Assembly: GCF_022376445.1 (NCBI RefSeq)
Contig: NW_025955038.1
Coordinates: 123,703 to 187,702, forward strand
Direction of reading: 5' to 3'
Origin: Fomitopsis serialis
Lineage: Eukaryota; Basidiomycota; Agaricomycetes; Polyporales; Fomitopsidaceae
Length of the DNA: 64,000 nt
The notes beneath the pieces are model-generated. The model worked only from the letters and a program-made list of their open reading frames with translations. It searched no databases and was not told the DNA's origin. Shown here piece after piece: positions 1-11,339 of the stretch; the first letter of the stretch is position 1; the number at the start of each line of letters is the position of its first letter. The position numbers and the translations under genes are program-made.

Positions 1-793
1 GTTGTTTGTCGCGGTCTGAGATCACTGCTGACGAGTGGAGCCCTCTGCTATCTCAGACGGTTAGTTCAAAAGCGGGCTGATACTGCAACAAACGGAGTTG
101 CCGGGCTCGTTTGAGCACCGCCGTCCGCGTCTGTAGCAAGAGGAGATGCACTAGCATGCTGTATGCACGTTGTTCGAAATTATGGTCTACTACTTGTCAA
201 TTCCGTACTGTGAAAAGTGGTTCTTTCCGCTTTCCAAATTCCACACAAGACAGCAGGCCTTCCTGGCCGGGTTGATTCGAATAGCAGGCCCCAGGCTCTC
301 TCAATCGGCTACTTACAACGCAGACAAGGATATGAAATGCTCAAGATTTTAGCTTCGCAGGCATGTAAAAGGCTCTGGCACTTCGAACTGAGAGATATCT
401 GGCGCGGTCAGTGATTCCGTCAGACTCTTCAGTGCCGAGTAAGCACGCCACATCGTTAGGTGCCACCTTCGAAGAACGCGCCTGCCACATAGTCTACCTG
501 CACCTCATCAACACGGTGGTCCTTGCAGGCATCTAATGGGGGCATTCATTCCGTCTAGGCAAATGACTGGGGTGCTTGAACATGATCATACGACGTGTCT
601 GAGTAGTCGCCCAGCGAGCGTTATAAAACAGCTGCTCACGACAGCCGTCTCATCGTCAATACCACCCCCGGTCGGCAAATACGCAAGCACAACCACGGTC
701 AGTCACACAGAACAGGCATCTCATGGCTACCCGTTGTTTTGCGCTGACCGACATCCTGTAGAACGTCAAGTTAAGCGTGCACATACAAACATC
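1..793. other. Intergenic, upstream of small secreted protein gene
   Basis: No convincing gene is seen. A 9-base inverted repeat (GTCTGAGAT at 14-22, ATCTCAGAC at 50-58) lies at the left edge. A TATA-like element (TTATAAAA, 621-628) lies about 170 bases upstream of the start codon at 794 and could serve that gene if the 5' leader is long. Confidence 0.4.
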
Positions 794-1112
794 ATGCGCT
801 TCACCAGCAACTTCGTCACCATCACTTTCCTGTTGTTCGCAATGAGCACAGGGCGCGCCGCAGCTCAGTCATGCGACTACCTTGCTACTTGTCCCACGGC
901 CGGCGAGACGTGCTGCGACATCCTGGGCATACTAACCCTGACGTGCCAGACTGTCACGGCCGACACTGAATTTGGTACCGCCACCGTTGGGGTAAGTGTC
1001 GTGAATGTGCACGGTCGACCGCTGCAGCGTCTGGACATTGACATATGATTCTGATATCGGTGTTGTGTAGGTCTGTGCTCCTGATCTCAGCAGTCTCAGC
1101 AGTCTTTTCTGA
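794..1112 (+). CDS. Small secreted cysteine-rich protein
   Basis: Predicted 79-residue secreted protein of unknown function. Exon 1 is 794-991, the intron 992-1070 (GTAAGT...TAG, 79 bases) and exon 2 1071-1112, joined in phase 0. Residues 1-24 form a signal peptide with a hydrophobic core (TFLLFAM) and an Ala-rich cleavage region. The mature chain of about 55 residues has six cysteines, at positions 27, 33, 40, 41, 51 and 68 (C-x5-C-x6-CC-x9-C-x16-C). The CC doublet recalls hydrophobins, but eight cysteines are required there and only six occur, so I do not call one. Size, signal peptide and three possible disulfides fit the broad class of fungal small secreted, effector-like proteins. It is a divergent neighbour of nothing obviously related. 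A second GTGAGT...CAG intron-like segment at 1141-1183 lies beyond the stop and could reflect a longer alternative transcript. Confidence 0.6.
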
Positions 1113-1280
1113 GACACGGTCGCCGGGGAGCAGCTACCTGGTGAGTGCATCTTTGCTATCCGGGAATGCTGTACTCACACGCAGAAATCAACGTTGGTCC
1201 AGATACTCCAGAAAATCCAACAGCGTCGAGTTGCATAGAATGTCAGTCGGTAGCACGACTAGGCTGTCACGGGTTTGCGT

Positions 1281-3606
1281 CTACTCCTCGACCCCCACTT
1301 CATTGTAAAGTCTGGATCCAGTGGTTACGGGTTGAATGATGCCGTTGTCTTGTAAAGTAGCGAAGAGATCGAATAACACCAGATCCTGCAGTACGTTGAG
1401 TATGAGTATGACATTAACGCGAATGACACATCTCGAAAGCGAACTCACACAGCCTTTCGCGGCGATGAAACTCAGTGTCACCGGGAGATACTCTTCAATT
1501 CCGGTAATCGTCGAGTTGTACGCAACTTCTCCGACTGCAGGGAGGAACGGTGTGATGGTTAGCCACAACCACGATCCATACATCCACCACGTACCCGGTA
1601 CCACCATATCCGGCGTTTCGGCCAGGACAGCTACACGTCCGGCGGAAAAGCCGAAAGGGGTACTCGGCGGGCTATGGCAAGAAGCAGCAGTCAAGCGCGT
1701 GCAGTGCGATGAAAATTATACGCCTCACCCTGAGTAGGCATTCCGGTACGTTGTGTAACCGGAGCTTTGAGGGTAAAGCAGGATGCTCTCCGAGCACGAT
1801 GTCGGGTCTCCCCCAACTACCACCTCACTCGCGAACCAATCCATGAACGTCGTTTTGTTTGCGATCCCTTCAGTGTATGCCTCTGTGGGTAGTGACCAAC
1901 CATAACCCCATCGGGTAAGCGGTGCGGGGTCAATGAATGGTTTGCGACCACCATTGGCCGCGGCGTAGTCGGCCATGAAAGGCTCAGCGACGCGCTGGAT
2001 CTGGTCCATTGTAATCAATGTCGGATAAGTACTGCTCAACATGTGCGACAGCGAACCGTGCGCTGTGGATAATGGATTTTCGGCCCACATGCTGGCGAGA
2101 TTCATCTCTGTGCGCGTGATGCCCAGGAACGTTTCCAGCTTAGATATGAATGCATTGAAGACCGCACCGGCCGTACCCGCAGGCGGCGGATTGGTCAAGT
2201 AGCTGCTGCCAAAGAAGTCGACTGGGAAGAGTAGCGTCTTCGGGAAGCCAGGATACTGTTGGCGTGAGGTGTCAAGCGCAACGTGCTGAACGACATCTAG
2301 AACGGACATACCGACGTGAAATTCTGGTACCACCAGTGTCCGACTGTGGCCCACATGTTCGCGTCTCTTGCAAAGATGCCAGCTGTATCCAGGGGCGGTG
2401 ACAAGGGCATGACGTCGTCGAGAGACACGGCACCATGCGAAGGTCTGTTACCGAAGACGCCGTTGACACCAGCAGGACCCCGCATGGATCCTCCCGTGTC
2501 GCTCCCGATCGCATAGTCAAGCCAAGGGTAGGCCGCCTCAGCAGTGCCTGATCCCGTGGATGAGCTGCTACCGTCCTGGTAGCCATCTCCACGAGGGTTG
2601 TACGGGGCATGGAGATCGACCCAGTCATCTGTCGCGACTTCTCCGTTAGCAAACTGCGAGCTCTTCGTCTTTCCCACTAGCACGAGGCCGCCATCCAGGA
2701 GGCGCTGGACGGCAGGAGCAGTCTGGTTTCTCGGAGGGTACAGTTCCCAGTATGCACGATTGCCGCAGCCGGTGCGGAGACCCTCGACGTCATAGATGTC
2801 CTTTACGGCGAACCGGAGTCCAGCGAGAGGCTTCTCTGCAGTGGGCGTGAAGTACAGGCGCGAAGGTACGCCAATCGTCTCAGTCGCGGCTCCAGGAATC
2901 TTCGCGGATAACATGTTGTAACCGCTGGATGGATTGGGGATTGTGCCATACAGGAAGGACTGCTGCTCGTCGTTGTACAACCGATACACTGCAGCGAAGG
3001 TTCATCAGCGTTATTGAGGGAGCCGACTAACGGCACATACCTTCGAACACGTTTCCGCTAGAAAAGTCAAGAAGATAGGGCCCGGCAGGTATGTCTCTAC
3101 TCAGTGCCGTACCAACTGACTGGTTTGCAGAGTGCAGAAGGAAGCGCATTGCATATCGACTTTTCATGTCTTCCGTTACGAGAGACGTGGGTGACCCATG
3201 CGAGCCGTTGTAGGCAATGTATAGTCCTATGACAAGTCTCAATGGCAATTGGCCTAAAGCAGAGACAGACACTCTTACCGTTCAAGAAACCTTCACTCCA
3301 AACGTCATCTTTGATCCTCCACGTTTGAAGCGTCGACTCGAGGTGACTGTTTGCGAATTCGTGCTCTGCGGATGGCATCACCGAGAACGGGACCAACCCC
3401 TTTGGAGCATTGTCCGTTCCAAATTGACTGGCGATCTCATGGAGAGCGTCGAAACCGAGCTGTGATACCGGCGCCGGGGGAGCAAAGTACGGGATGCCAG
3501 CAAGAGTGAAGGTTTCCCCGGTCAGTTGGAAGAGCGCCTGTTGGGCCACCGCGATCGGTGCCAGAAGCGTGCACGCCAGCACTGGCAGCAGCGACCGACG
3601 AGACAT
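1281..3606 (-). CDS. Secreted amidase-signature family hydrolase
   Basis: Predicted 624-residue amidase of the amidase-signature superfamily, which hydrolyses C-N amide bonds with a Ser-cisSer-Lys triad. Seven exons join in phase: 3606-3279, 3115-3041, 2988-2312, 2255-1729, 1671-1595, 1534-1449 and 1385-1281. Residues 1-20 are a signal peptide (core [17 protein letters not shown]), so the enzyme is probably secreted. Residues about 25-150 resemble the N-terminal domain of fungal 'Arp1-like' amidases (family knowledge). The catalytic Lys is K197 in AVKDIYD, the Ser-rich loop [10 protein letters not shown] (274-282) supplies the cis-Ser, and the nucleophile is S302 in [10 protein letters not shown] chose the ATG at 3606 rather than the upstream one at 3651 because a TATA box (3654-3661) abuts the upstream codon and because the signal peptide starts cleanly at MSRRS. 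The substrate cannot be told from sequence. The frame is intact, so it is likely functional. Confidence 0.88.
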
Positions 3607-3653
3607 GGCTTCGGATACCGAGTCTCCGTCGACCTCGCAAGGGACTGCCATTG

Positions 3654-3661
3654 CCTTTATA
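3654..3661 (-). promoter_or_regulatory. TATA box of the amidase gene
   Basis: TATAAAGG on the minus strand lies about 48 bases upstream of the amidase start codon. This spacing gives a short leader and argues that translation begins at 3606. Confidence 0.6.
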
Positions 3662-5707
3662 CTTGCACCGCGCCGTCCTGTGCCACGACGGAGCCGAGAT
3701 AGTAAGCGGAACGTGTATCATGGTCTCGTTATCCTACGTGAGAGCGCGAGTCAGCAGCAACCCAATCCCAGCCCTGCTCGCTGGAAGGATGGCTCCCGAC
3801 GGCTTTCCTACGTTTTGATGGGGTACGCTTGTTCCTGGATTCGCGTGGTCGACTCGATCAACGCCGAGACTGAGTAAAGTTGGAATGAAGCCGCCCAATC
3901 TTTGTCCGTGCAAGGCAAACACCTGGCCAGATAAGCTTCCGGACCTCGTAGTAAGTATCTGCATTCAGGCATATGATAACGCTGTCGCATAAGACATTGG
4001 TGATATTAATATCATCGGTAGCAAAGGCGCAAGAAACAGAGATAGACAGAGATGGCCAGCTACCGGTGCCGAGTACAGGGACCATATTGGTTGTCGATAT
4101 CTCAGTACGCCGATGATCATCGTCGACTAGAGACAGCTACACCGACGTTATAGAAGATCGTGGATGTAGCAACGAGACCAGTCGCAAATATCTGTGCGCG
4201 GCAGCAGACCATGGTCCATGACTAAAATGCAGGCTTGTGCTCACTGTGCTTGTTGTAGTCGTTTACCACTAGGTCTCGCGTCGCCATCGTGTTGCTGGGC
4301 ATAACTAACCGTACGATGCTTCAGTGAGCTTCGCATATAAGCAAGCGACAAAATGGAGCGTACCTTTGATTGAAGTGTACCCGGCGTATCCTTACTACCT
4401 TCCGAAACGATAGCCTGGCAGTCAATCCCTGAGTCACTGTTTTCGAGCAAGTCACTGGCCTTATGCCTGTAACACTAAGACCCTCAGGGGCTACGTCAAG
4501 CTCGATGTTGGAGAGACTTTGGCAGCTCGAGGTCGTCTCTATGAAATATGAACTAAAAATATGAGTATGGCATTCAACAGAAGGTTCGTCGATGGCACTG
4601 CTCGTACCAGGATCCTAGAGTAAATCTTGAGAGGGACCTGCTAGCTCGAGCGCGCTTCAAATCCATCATCAGGAAACGTTGGCGGCTTGAACTCCTCCTC
4701 CTCACAGCATATATCACGCGCCAAGTTTAATCGCGTCGAAAGCATCTCTGCAGAGAATAGACTTCGCCCTGGCACAAACGGGGGGTCCTAGGAAGCAAAA
4801 AGTCGGAGGGCATTACACACCGGGAGTCGGTACTCAAAATCTGTTTGCAACAGGTTATGAGCCCCGACTACTGTCACAGTCGCCCTCAGCACTGCGGCGA
4901 CCTCATCCGTTGCGCCATGCGTCGATTTCAGACAATGCCCCAGAAATCAAGACGTACGCAGATCATCCCTCCTCATCCCAACTGTAACGGAGCGCTACAA
5001 TAAATAGTGCGCAGTACTTACTCAGTCCTGATATACGCATTGATGTCGATGAGCTATATCCATGGGACCATGAGTCGCCGACGATAATCGCATCAGATTC
5101 GGTGAGATGACGGTGAGGCAACCGTTCGGACAGGCTGTCGTGCAGTCAAGGGTGAAACAAAGAGATCACAAGCGGGAGACGGACAACATATCCGCATACA
5201 AGATGTAGAGAGTGAAGGCACGACGACGAAGAGTGAAGGTCGTTGTCCATGTCGTTGTCCTCGTCGACCTGCGCGACCTCGGCGACGTTTAGCGGCAGTC
5301 ACCGTGGGCGTCTCTCGGAGATCACACCTTGTTCCCAAAAAGGCATTCCCTTTCAACGCCTCGCTAGAACGGCAGCTTCGCTGGCCAAGAAAAGCAACGA
5401 CCTTGTGCCTCTTGTAGTATGGCGGGGTTCGAAGAACAAGGTAGGACGAAATATATATTGCACGAGTGATGGGTGTAGGGAGTCGACCACGCCTGCTCGT
5501 TGACCGAACTCGCCTCCTACCGCTCCGAGCCCTCCTAACCACCTACTCTCGGTCTGCCGCAGACGGTGACAATCTCAGACGTACTCCCAGCAATCTCATC
5601 TAGCGAACGCATCACTTCGCCGGAGCTTGATATCATCCGCGACAGACACTGAGACAGTACGAATACACAAATCCGGGCCTTGTCGAACCCCATAGAACAT
5701 AACCACC
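3662..5707. other. Intergenic stretch, no gene recognised
   Basis: About 2 kb between divergent genes. Open frames here (for example 5542-5093 on the minus strand) are Arg/Ser-rich, lack recognisable motifs and have no conserved copy elsewhere in the window. I see no repeats or RNA genes. Confidence 0.4.
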
Positions 5708-6128
5708 ATGTTCCCTCGCGTCTTCCACATCTTCACACTCATTTGCATTTCTGTTTCTCTCGGTACGTCGTTGGACGGCTATATATCATGCATAGACTGC
5801 TGACATATTGGACTATAGTATCCGCTTCTCCTGCGCCTAAACCTGTCGCAGAGCCCATCGACGCTACCATCGCAAACGTAATTGCCACGAATGAGAATTT
5901 GGGGTGCACAGGACCATCAGGCTGCGTCGCAGTGAGTCTCGCCGCACCGTATCGCGTCTACCATAGGATGTTGACCGTGTTTTGTGACAGGCACAAAATA
6001 GCAGCGCTGCGGCCGAGATTTTCGCAGCCTCCGGAGCGTCGCACTCCATCAGTGCGCCAGGAGCCAGAAGTGCCCTGGTTGTAGCCGCAGCAGTCGCAGG
6101 GGGCCTCTCAGCTACAGGGCTCCTGTAA
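5708..6128 (+). CDS. Small GPI-anchor-type cell-surface protein
   Basis: Predicted 101-residue protein of unknown function. Exons 5708-5762, 5819-5931 and 5991-6128 are split by introns of 56 and 59 bases (GTACGT...TAG and GTGAGT...CAG) and join in phase. Residues 1-22 form a signal peptide (core FTLICISVSLVSA). The C-terminus is a hydrophobic tail (ALVVAAAVAGGLSATGLL) preceded by a small-residue stretch (SAPGARS), the arrangement of a GPI-attachment signal. The mature middle region is short, Ala/Ser-rich, with two cysteines in GCTGPSGC. This matches many tiny fungal wall proteins. No enzymatic domain is visible. The start is supported by the signal peptide, and the stop TAA is followed by an AT-rich tail. 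Confidence 0.7.
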
Positions 6129-6574
6129 AGATATTAATCTAACACCGTCGCCAGAATGATTTCGAGCTGGATGAACTCACATGTTTCCCTTCTTTATATT
6201 GTATGCATCCGACACATGAACTCCATTGACACTTTCCTTGCATGATTTCACTGGTAGTACGCCGTATGAATGTATCATAGTTGACATTGAACATACCTGC
6301 TTTCCATTCCATAGTAGTATGTCAGATGTGAACGGGATATTATGCATATGAACAAGAGGCCGCGGCGATGTTTGCGGACGCAAGGCTACCAGTCCGCCGA
6401 GCGGGACGCTAAGCCTACTGTGCACTCACCGCGTCGAGTTCGCAATAAGGGAATACCACCAGCAAGCGGATCTTTTTTTTAACGTCTTGAACAGCCTAGC
6501 ACTGGCAGACGTATATGCCGCACTAGTCACGTCCGATGTGCAATGGTTACACCGGCGTGGCACTCCAGAAGCTC
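6129..6574. other. Intergenic, outside the inverted duplication
   Basis: No gene recognised. Similarity to the right-hand arm of the window stops near 6,575, so this marks the outer left edge of the duplicated material. Confidence 0.4.
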
Positions 6575-6612
6575 TAGTTTTCTGCATGATTTCTTATGGC
6601 ATTTGTGCTACA

Positions 6613-6620
6613 TATATATA
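6613..6620 (+). promoter_or_regulatory. TATA-like element upstream of F-box gene A
   Basis: TATATATA, retained in the right-arm copy (63,324-63,332, opposite strand). It lies about 335 bases upstream of the ATG, so the leader would be long or the element may not be the core promoter. Confidence 0.35.
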
Positions 6621-6749
6621 GAGCGTGAAACTGCTCACCTCAACCATAGTTCTCGTTACTGTGCTGTATCTATCCGACTTGTCGCTCCAAGCTTGAGGTT
6701 TAACGAGGAGACTCCGATCGGAGCGAGCCTCAGCGCGTCGCCATTGAGT

Positions 6750-6755
6750 CACGTG
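6750..6755. promoter_or_regulatory. CACGTG motif in shared F-box promoter block
   Basis: CACGTG sits in a block (TCACGTGTTCGCGTT followed by AATGCCAGCGAGT) that is repeated upstream of F-box genes at 9102-9107 and 63,181-63,186. CACGTG is the classical bHLH target (established knowledge). Conservation here could simply reflect common descent. Confidence 0.4.
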
Positions 6756-6955
6756 TTCGCGTTCAGAATGCCAGCGAGTCGTAAGCGAGTCGCGAGTTGG
6801 ACCTTGGTCCGTTACCGTTTTAGTCAGTCCTCAGAGCGAGTACCTCGTCCGTCCTGGCATCACAGTCATCTACTCACCTTAACGGAATCAGTGGCGCACT
6901 CGGTCGAAGGATTGAAACTCATCATTTCACACTTCCCGGAAACCTACATCTCACG

Positions 6956-8562
6956 ATGCATCGAGCTCTGACTATCCGAGAGTTCATTGAAATGGTAGTG
7001 GATGAAGACACCAGGCCGTTTTCACTGGCAGACCCGACGCTCCTGGCTCTGGCGCTCACATGCCGCACATTCCAGGAGCCCGCCTTAGACATGCTATGGG
7101 CTAGCCAGTATGGCTTGGGTCATCTCGTCCAGTGCTTACCGGAGGATCTATGGACATATTCAGATAACTCGATGGATAGTGTAGTGAGTAAGCTGCTGCT
7201 CCGCTGTTACTGGAAGCTGAGTCCAGTGCGTAATGCATCCAGACGCTCAGAGAACCTACGAGGGCCACCACACAACAAGACTGGCAGCGCTTTGACGTCT
7301 ACGCTCGGCGGGTCCGCAGACTACATCATGAGGATGACCCTCATGTCCATATCCGACTCAAGTTCTTTAGAGAGTGCCACGTCTCGGGGCCCCTCTTTCG
7401 TTGGCTTCTCTCGTCAAGGCCTTCTCATCAATTGCTCCCTAGTCTATCCTTTCTTGGCCTGGGGTGGACGGAGGATACATCTTCCAAGTATTACGACTCT
7501 GCGCACACGCTATTTGGCCCGCGGCTCACTGAGTTAGACATCAGCACCCCTCGGCTCGCCAACACCAATGTGCTTAACGTGATATTGCTGCACCTCCCTC
7601 TGCGTTCACCAGACGTCCAGTCATTGAGAGCCAACGAGTCCCGGTACAGGGAGTCCGACTGTCAGCCCATCCCTACTGGTATTCTTCCAGCATTGAAAGG
7701 TTTAGAGAAATTCGGAGGGAGCATATTCTTGACATTCGACTCCCTCGCCGGGTTGTCGACCTTGCCAAACCTCACAGAAGCCACCTTACTTTTCGACAAA
7801 CAACGAGCCATCGGCCAATTGGGGACAGAAGGGACTGCTCAAACTCTTACCTTCCGCGCTCTGGAGAGATTGACTACGAGGATGACGACAATGGCTGATG
7901 CCGAGGCACTCCTATCCGTCTGCTGCTTTCCTCGACTGCAAGAGATATCCCTGACAACCACTTTCGAATCCAACTCGGGCGCTCTCGATGGCGTGCTCCG
8001 GCTGATCCACGATCGTTGCGAACATGCTATATTAGAGTCGATCCAAATCCGAAGCGGTGCGAATGAACACCTCGCGGATGTAGTACACGACATCACCGCA
8101 GCGTCCTTCCGACGTCTCTATGACTTCCGACATCTTCGTAAATTTGGCCTCAACACGAAGATGCGCATCATCCTCGACGACGATGCCGTCGAGGAGATGG
8201 CCAAGTCGTGGCCTCGTCTGGAGTACCTGCATTTTAGGTCACCTCCGACTTCGGCGACGCTGGAAGGCCTGGCGCATCTCGCCCGGTACTGTCCTTCGCT
8301 GTCGTCACTCTGTATCGACGTGCAGACGAGGGGTACCGTCGTCTCCGCCGATGTGATCCCCGGCGGCGGCTTCTGCAACCGGGCCCTCGAGGAGATCGAG
8401 TTCTGCATGTCGTTTCCGTATGGGAATGAAGCGAAGATAGCGGCGTTCCTCAATGCGATCTTCCCCAACATCCGGAGGCTTGATTGGGTGTGGAGAAGGG
8501 TATGGGATATAATTTTGGTCCTACGCATGGCATCTGAATGGGAAAAGCACGCCAGTAAGTAA
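6956..8562 (+). CDS. F-box-like protein A (intact)
   Basis: Predicted 515-residue F-box-like protein, probably a substrate adaptor of an SCF ubiquitin ligase (family inference; substrate unknown). Exon 1 is 6956-7183, the intron 7184-7242 (59 bases, GTGAGT...CAG) and exon 2 7243-8562, joined in phase 0. Residues 1-50 carry the degenerate F-box helices (MHRALTIREFIEMVV, then LALALTCRTFQEPALDMLW). Exon 2 opens with TLREPTRATTQQDWQRFDVY. The rest is an LRR-like region of regularly spaced leucines, ending in the family hallmarks LDDDAVEEMAKSWPRLEYLH, TLEGLAHLARYCPSLSSL, GGGFCN and FLNAIFPNIRRL. The exon/intron structure is shared with the six other members in this window, which supports the model. 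The frame is clean throughout. The right-arm counterpart (61,357-62,951) is broken. Confidence 0.88.
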
Positions 8563-8705
8563 CGACATGCCTTGACTCATTGACCTACTTTTGATGTATA
8601 CACCTCTGCAGGACCAGACGCAACGTAACGTCTGCTATCGACATGTCAATATTATATCGATGGAGCATCTACGCAGCCCTTCAATTTAGCGTTACAACAA
8701 CTTAC

Positions 8706-8711
8706 AATAAA
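8706..8711 (+). terminator. Possible poly(A) signal of F-box gene A
   Basis: AATAAA lies 144 bases after the stop codon. Fungal poly(A) signals are degenerate, so this is only suggestive. Confidence 0.3.
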
Positions 8712-8904
8712 TCTCCAATTCCTTTCTTCCGCCACGCTGCAATGTCCGGGCTGTCTGTTTCGGAACGCTGATGTAGCAAACGTGCGGCAAACACTGTGCC
8801 AGCTACTTAGCATGACGTGACAGTCGATCGGGATTCAGGCTGTTTGAGATATGGTACATACAACCGCAATCGCTAGTTCGCCCTTCTTGCACTGCAGGCT
8901 GTGC

Positions 8905-9046
8905 TCACTGACTCGGACATTGGTCGAACTTACGGTAAAAGACGTACGCATCAACGAACTCCTCACCCTCGCTTCCGTCTGCCTTCTTCAGTCGTCCCGC
9001 ACGCGGAATGAGCCCCGCCTTCGTGAAGCCGAGGGCCTCCCAGAGT
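8905..9046 (-). pseudogene. Solo last exon of GNAT acetyltransferase
   Basis: This segment encodes the C-terminal exon of the GNAT protein (LWEALGFTKAGLIPRAGRLK and the FVDAYVFYRKFDQ end), almost identical to exon 4 of the intact gene at 11358-12300, with an acceptor-like CAG at its 5' edge. No other exon of that gene lies nearby. Immediately beyond it (from about 9,080) begins the promoter block of F-box gene B, so the fragment marks the junction of a tandem duplication of an F-box plus GNAT unit. It has three extra residues before its stop compared with the intact gene. It cannot make an acetyltransferase. Confidence 0.8.
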
Positions 9047-9101
9047 CTGCACGGATGCGTGTAAGAGGTTAAACGAGCAGACTCGAGCGTCGCCACTGCG
9101 T

Positions 9102-9107
9102 CACGTG
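9102..9107. promoter_or_regulatory. CACGTG motif upstream of F-box gene B
   Basis: Same promoter block as at 6750-6755, about 250 bases upstream of the start codon. Confidence 0.4.
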
Positions 9108-9357
9108 TTCGCGTTGAGAATGCCAGCGAGTTTGGTGACTGTCGCGCGAGTCGGTCCGTTACTGTGGTCAGTCCTCAGAACAACTCCTCCTCCTCATCTG
9201 TCCTGGCCCAGTGCGGTACGTCATGTCAAATCTATCAAAGTCATCTACTCACTTCAACGGAATCAGTGGCACACTCAGTCGAATAATTGAAACACATCTC
9301 ACGAATGCAGGTGACACTTGCTGGTGTTCCACGCTTCCCGAAAACGTACATCTCATG

Positions 9358-11020
9358 ATGCATCGAGCTCTGACTATCCAAGAGCTTGTTCGACTGGTGG
9401 TGAACGAAGTCTCCAGGCCGGGTCCACTGAAAAGACCGTCACTCCTGGCTCTGGCGCTCACATGCCGCGCATTCCACGAGGCCGCCTTGGACATGCTATG
9501 GACTCGTCAGTATGGCTTGGGCAGTCTCGTTCAGTGCTTACCGAAAGATCTATGGACGCTCTCGGATGACACACCGAAGGGTCTGGTGAGTAAGCGGTTT
9601 CTCCACTGTCATTGGAAGCTGAGTCCGTGCGCAATGCGTTCAGACGCTCAGAGAACCTACGAGGCCCACCACACGACAGGACTGGGAGCGTTTTGACTTC
9701 TACGCTCGGCGAGTCCGCTCACTACATGTTATTCATACCACCCTCCGCGGACGGTCATGCTGTATCCTCTCCGAGAACCTTTTTCGTTGGCTCCTCTCAT
9801 CAAGGCCTTCTCATCAGTTGATTCCTCGCTTATCCTTCCTTAAGCTGGGGTTGACGGACAACATATCATCCGGGTACTACGACTCTGCGCACATGCTCTT
9901 TGGTCCACAGCTCACTAGCCTGCAAATCACGGCGCGTGAGTTCGCCGGGTACGGTGTGATCCTTGCAACATTGTCGCACCTCCCTCTACGTTCACCGGAC
10001 ATCCAGGAAGTGAAGGCCTTCACTAAGCCCCGGGAGGGGCGGTATCGCTATTACCATTTCCCTATCGAGGTCTTCTTGACTTTGAAAGGGTTGAAGACAC
10101 TCTGGTGGAACCCAACCTCCTCACCCGTGACGTTTGACGTGTTTGCCAGGATGGCGACCTTGCCAAACCTCACGGAAGTGAACTTGTCGATCATCAACAA
10201 TCGACGAGCTACTGGCCAATCGGGGGCGGGTGGCGCCGCTCAGACCCTTACCTTCCGCACACTGGAGAGATTGACCATGAAAACAACAACAATGAATGAT
10301 GTCAATGCATTCCTATCTGCCTGCCGCTTTCCTCGACTCCAAGAGATGATCCTGGACACCCCCTTCTCTTCCACATCGAACACTCTCGACAGCGTCCTCC
10401 GTTTGATCCACGAACGTTGCCCGCATACTATACTGAACACGATCCACATACAATGCGGCGAAGACGCAGGCTTCGACGAGGATGGAGTACAAACCCTCAC
10501 TGTGGCCTCGATGAGACGCCTCTACGACTTTCGTGGTCTGCAGGACTTCAAACTCGCCGCGAAGATGTGCATCGTCCTCGACGATGACGCCGTCAAGGAA
10601 ATGGCCATGTCGTGGCCCCATCTGGAACATATGCAGCTGACTAGCGCAGCCCATTGGGCGACCCCGACCGCGACAACGCTGGAAGGCCTGGCGCATTTCG
10701 CCCGCTACTGCCCCTCGCTGTGGTCGCTCATAATCGACGTGCAGACCGCCGATACAGTCGTTTCCGCCGATGTGAGGCCCGGTGGCGGCTTCTGCAACTA
10801 CGTCCTCGAGGACATTGAGTTTGGCGACTCGACCGCGCTGGGGAACTGTGCGATGATAGGGGCGTTCTTGAATGCGATCTTCCCTAATCTGCAGCAGATC
10901 AATGGAGATTATGACGATGAGGGTTACTGTACTGTGATGGGCGAATCTTGGAGGCGAGTATGGAACACGATTGAGGTCCTACGCATGACATCTCAGTGGG
11001 ACAAGTATGCGAATGAGTGA
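9358..11020 (+). CDS. F-box-like protein B (intact)
   Basis: Predicted 534-residue F-box-like protein, a tandem paralogue of gene A. Exon 1 is 9358-9585, the intron 9586-9643 (58 bases) and exon 2 9644-11020, joined in phase 0. An in-frame ATG also occurs at 9355, but the family starts at MHRAL, so I use 9358. The F-box-like helices occupy residues 1-50 (LALALTCRAFHEAALDMLW). The second exon starts TLREPTRPTTRQDWERFDFY. The LRR-like C-terminal half carries LDDDAVKEMAMSWPHLEHM, TLEGLAHFARYCPSLWSL and GGGFCN. The gene is tail-to-tail with the intact GNAT gene. Its counterpart is absent from the right arm, so it was either gained on the left or lost on the right. The role is inferred as SCF adaptor with unknown target. 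Confidence 0.88.
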
Positions 11021-11339
11021 CGACATAACTTGACTCATAGCCCTGCTTTTGATAGTTGCACCTCTGCAGGACCACAAGCAACATAACGTCTGCTATCGAC
11101 ATGTCATCGATGTTACGCAGCGCTTGACATTGCGTCGTAAGAAGACAATAATGTCCAATCCCTTTCCTCAGCCACGCTGCAATGTCCGGGTTGTCTGTCA
11201 ACATTGGATACTGATGTGGCAAACCTGCGGCAAACACTGCGCCAGCTAGCACGACGTGACAGTCGATCGGGGCTCAGACTGCTTGAGATACTGTATGATT
11301 GCTGGTACATTCAATCGCAATCGCTATTGGTTCGTGCTT

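Larger units (their letters stand above)
6575..9055. repeat. Inverted duplication block 1, left copy
   Basis: This segment holds an F-box gene, its promoter and 3' flank and a GNAT last-exon remnant. It matches 60,880-63,372 on the opposite strand. The matching starts near the CTAGTTTTCTGCAT motif (about 6,575 on the left, 63,372 on the right) and includes shared TATA and CACGTG elements and the 3' flank with TCTGCTATCAACATG-like sequence. Edges were judged by eye and may be off by tens of bases. Confidence 0.8.

Noticed and set aside
794..1112. Hydrophobin
   Set aside because: Only six cysteines with a single CC pair; hydrophobins need eight in the CC...CC arrangement.
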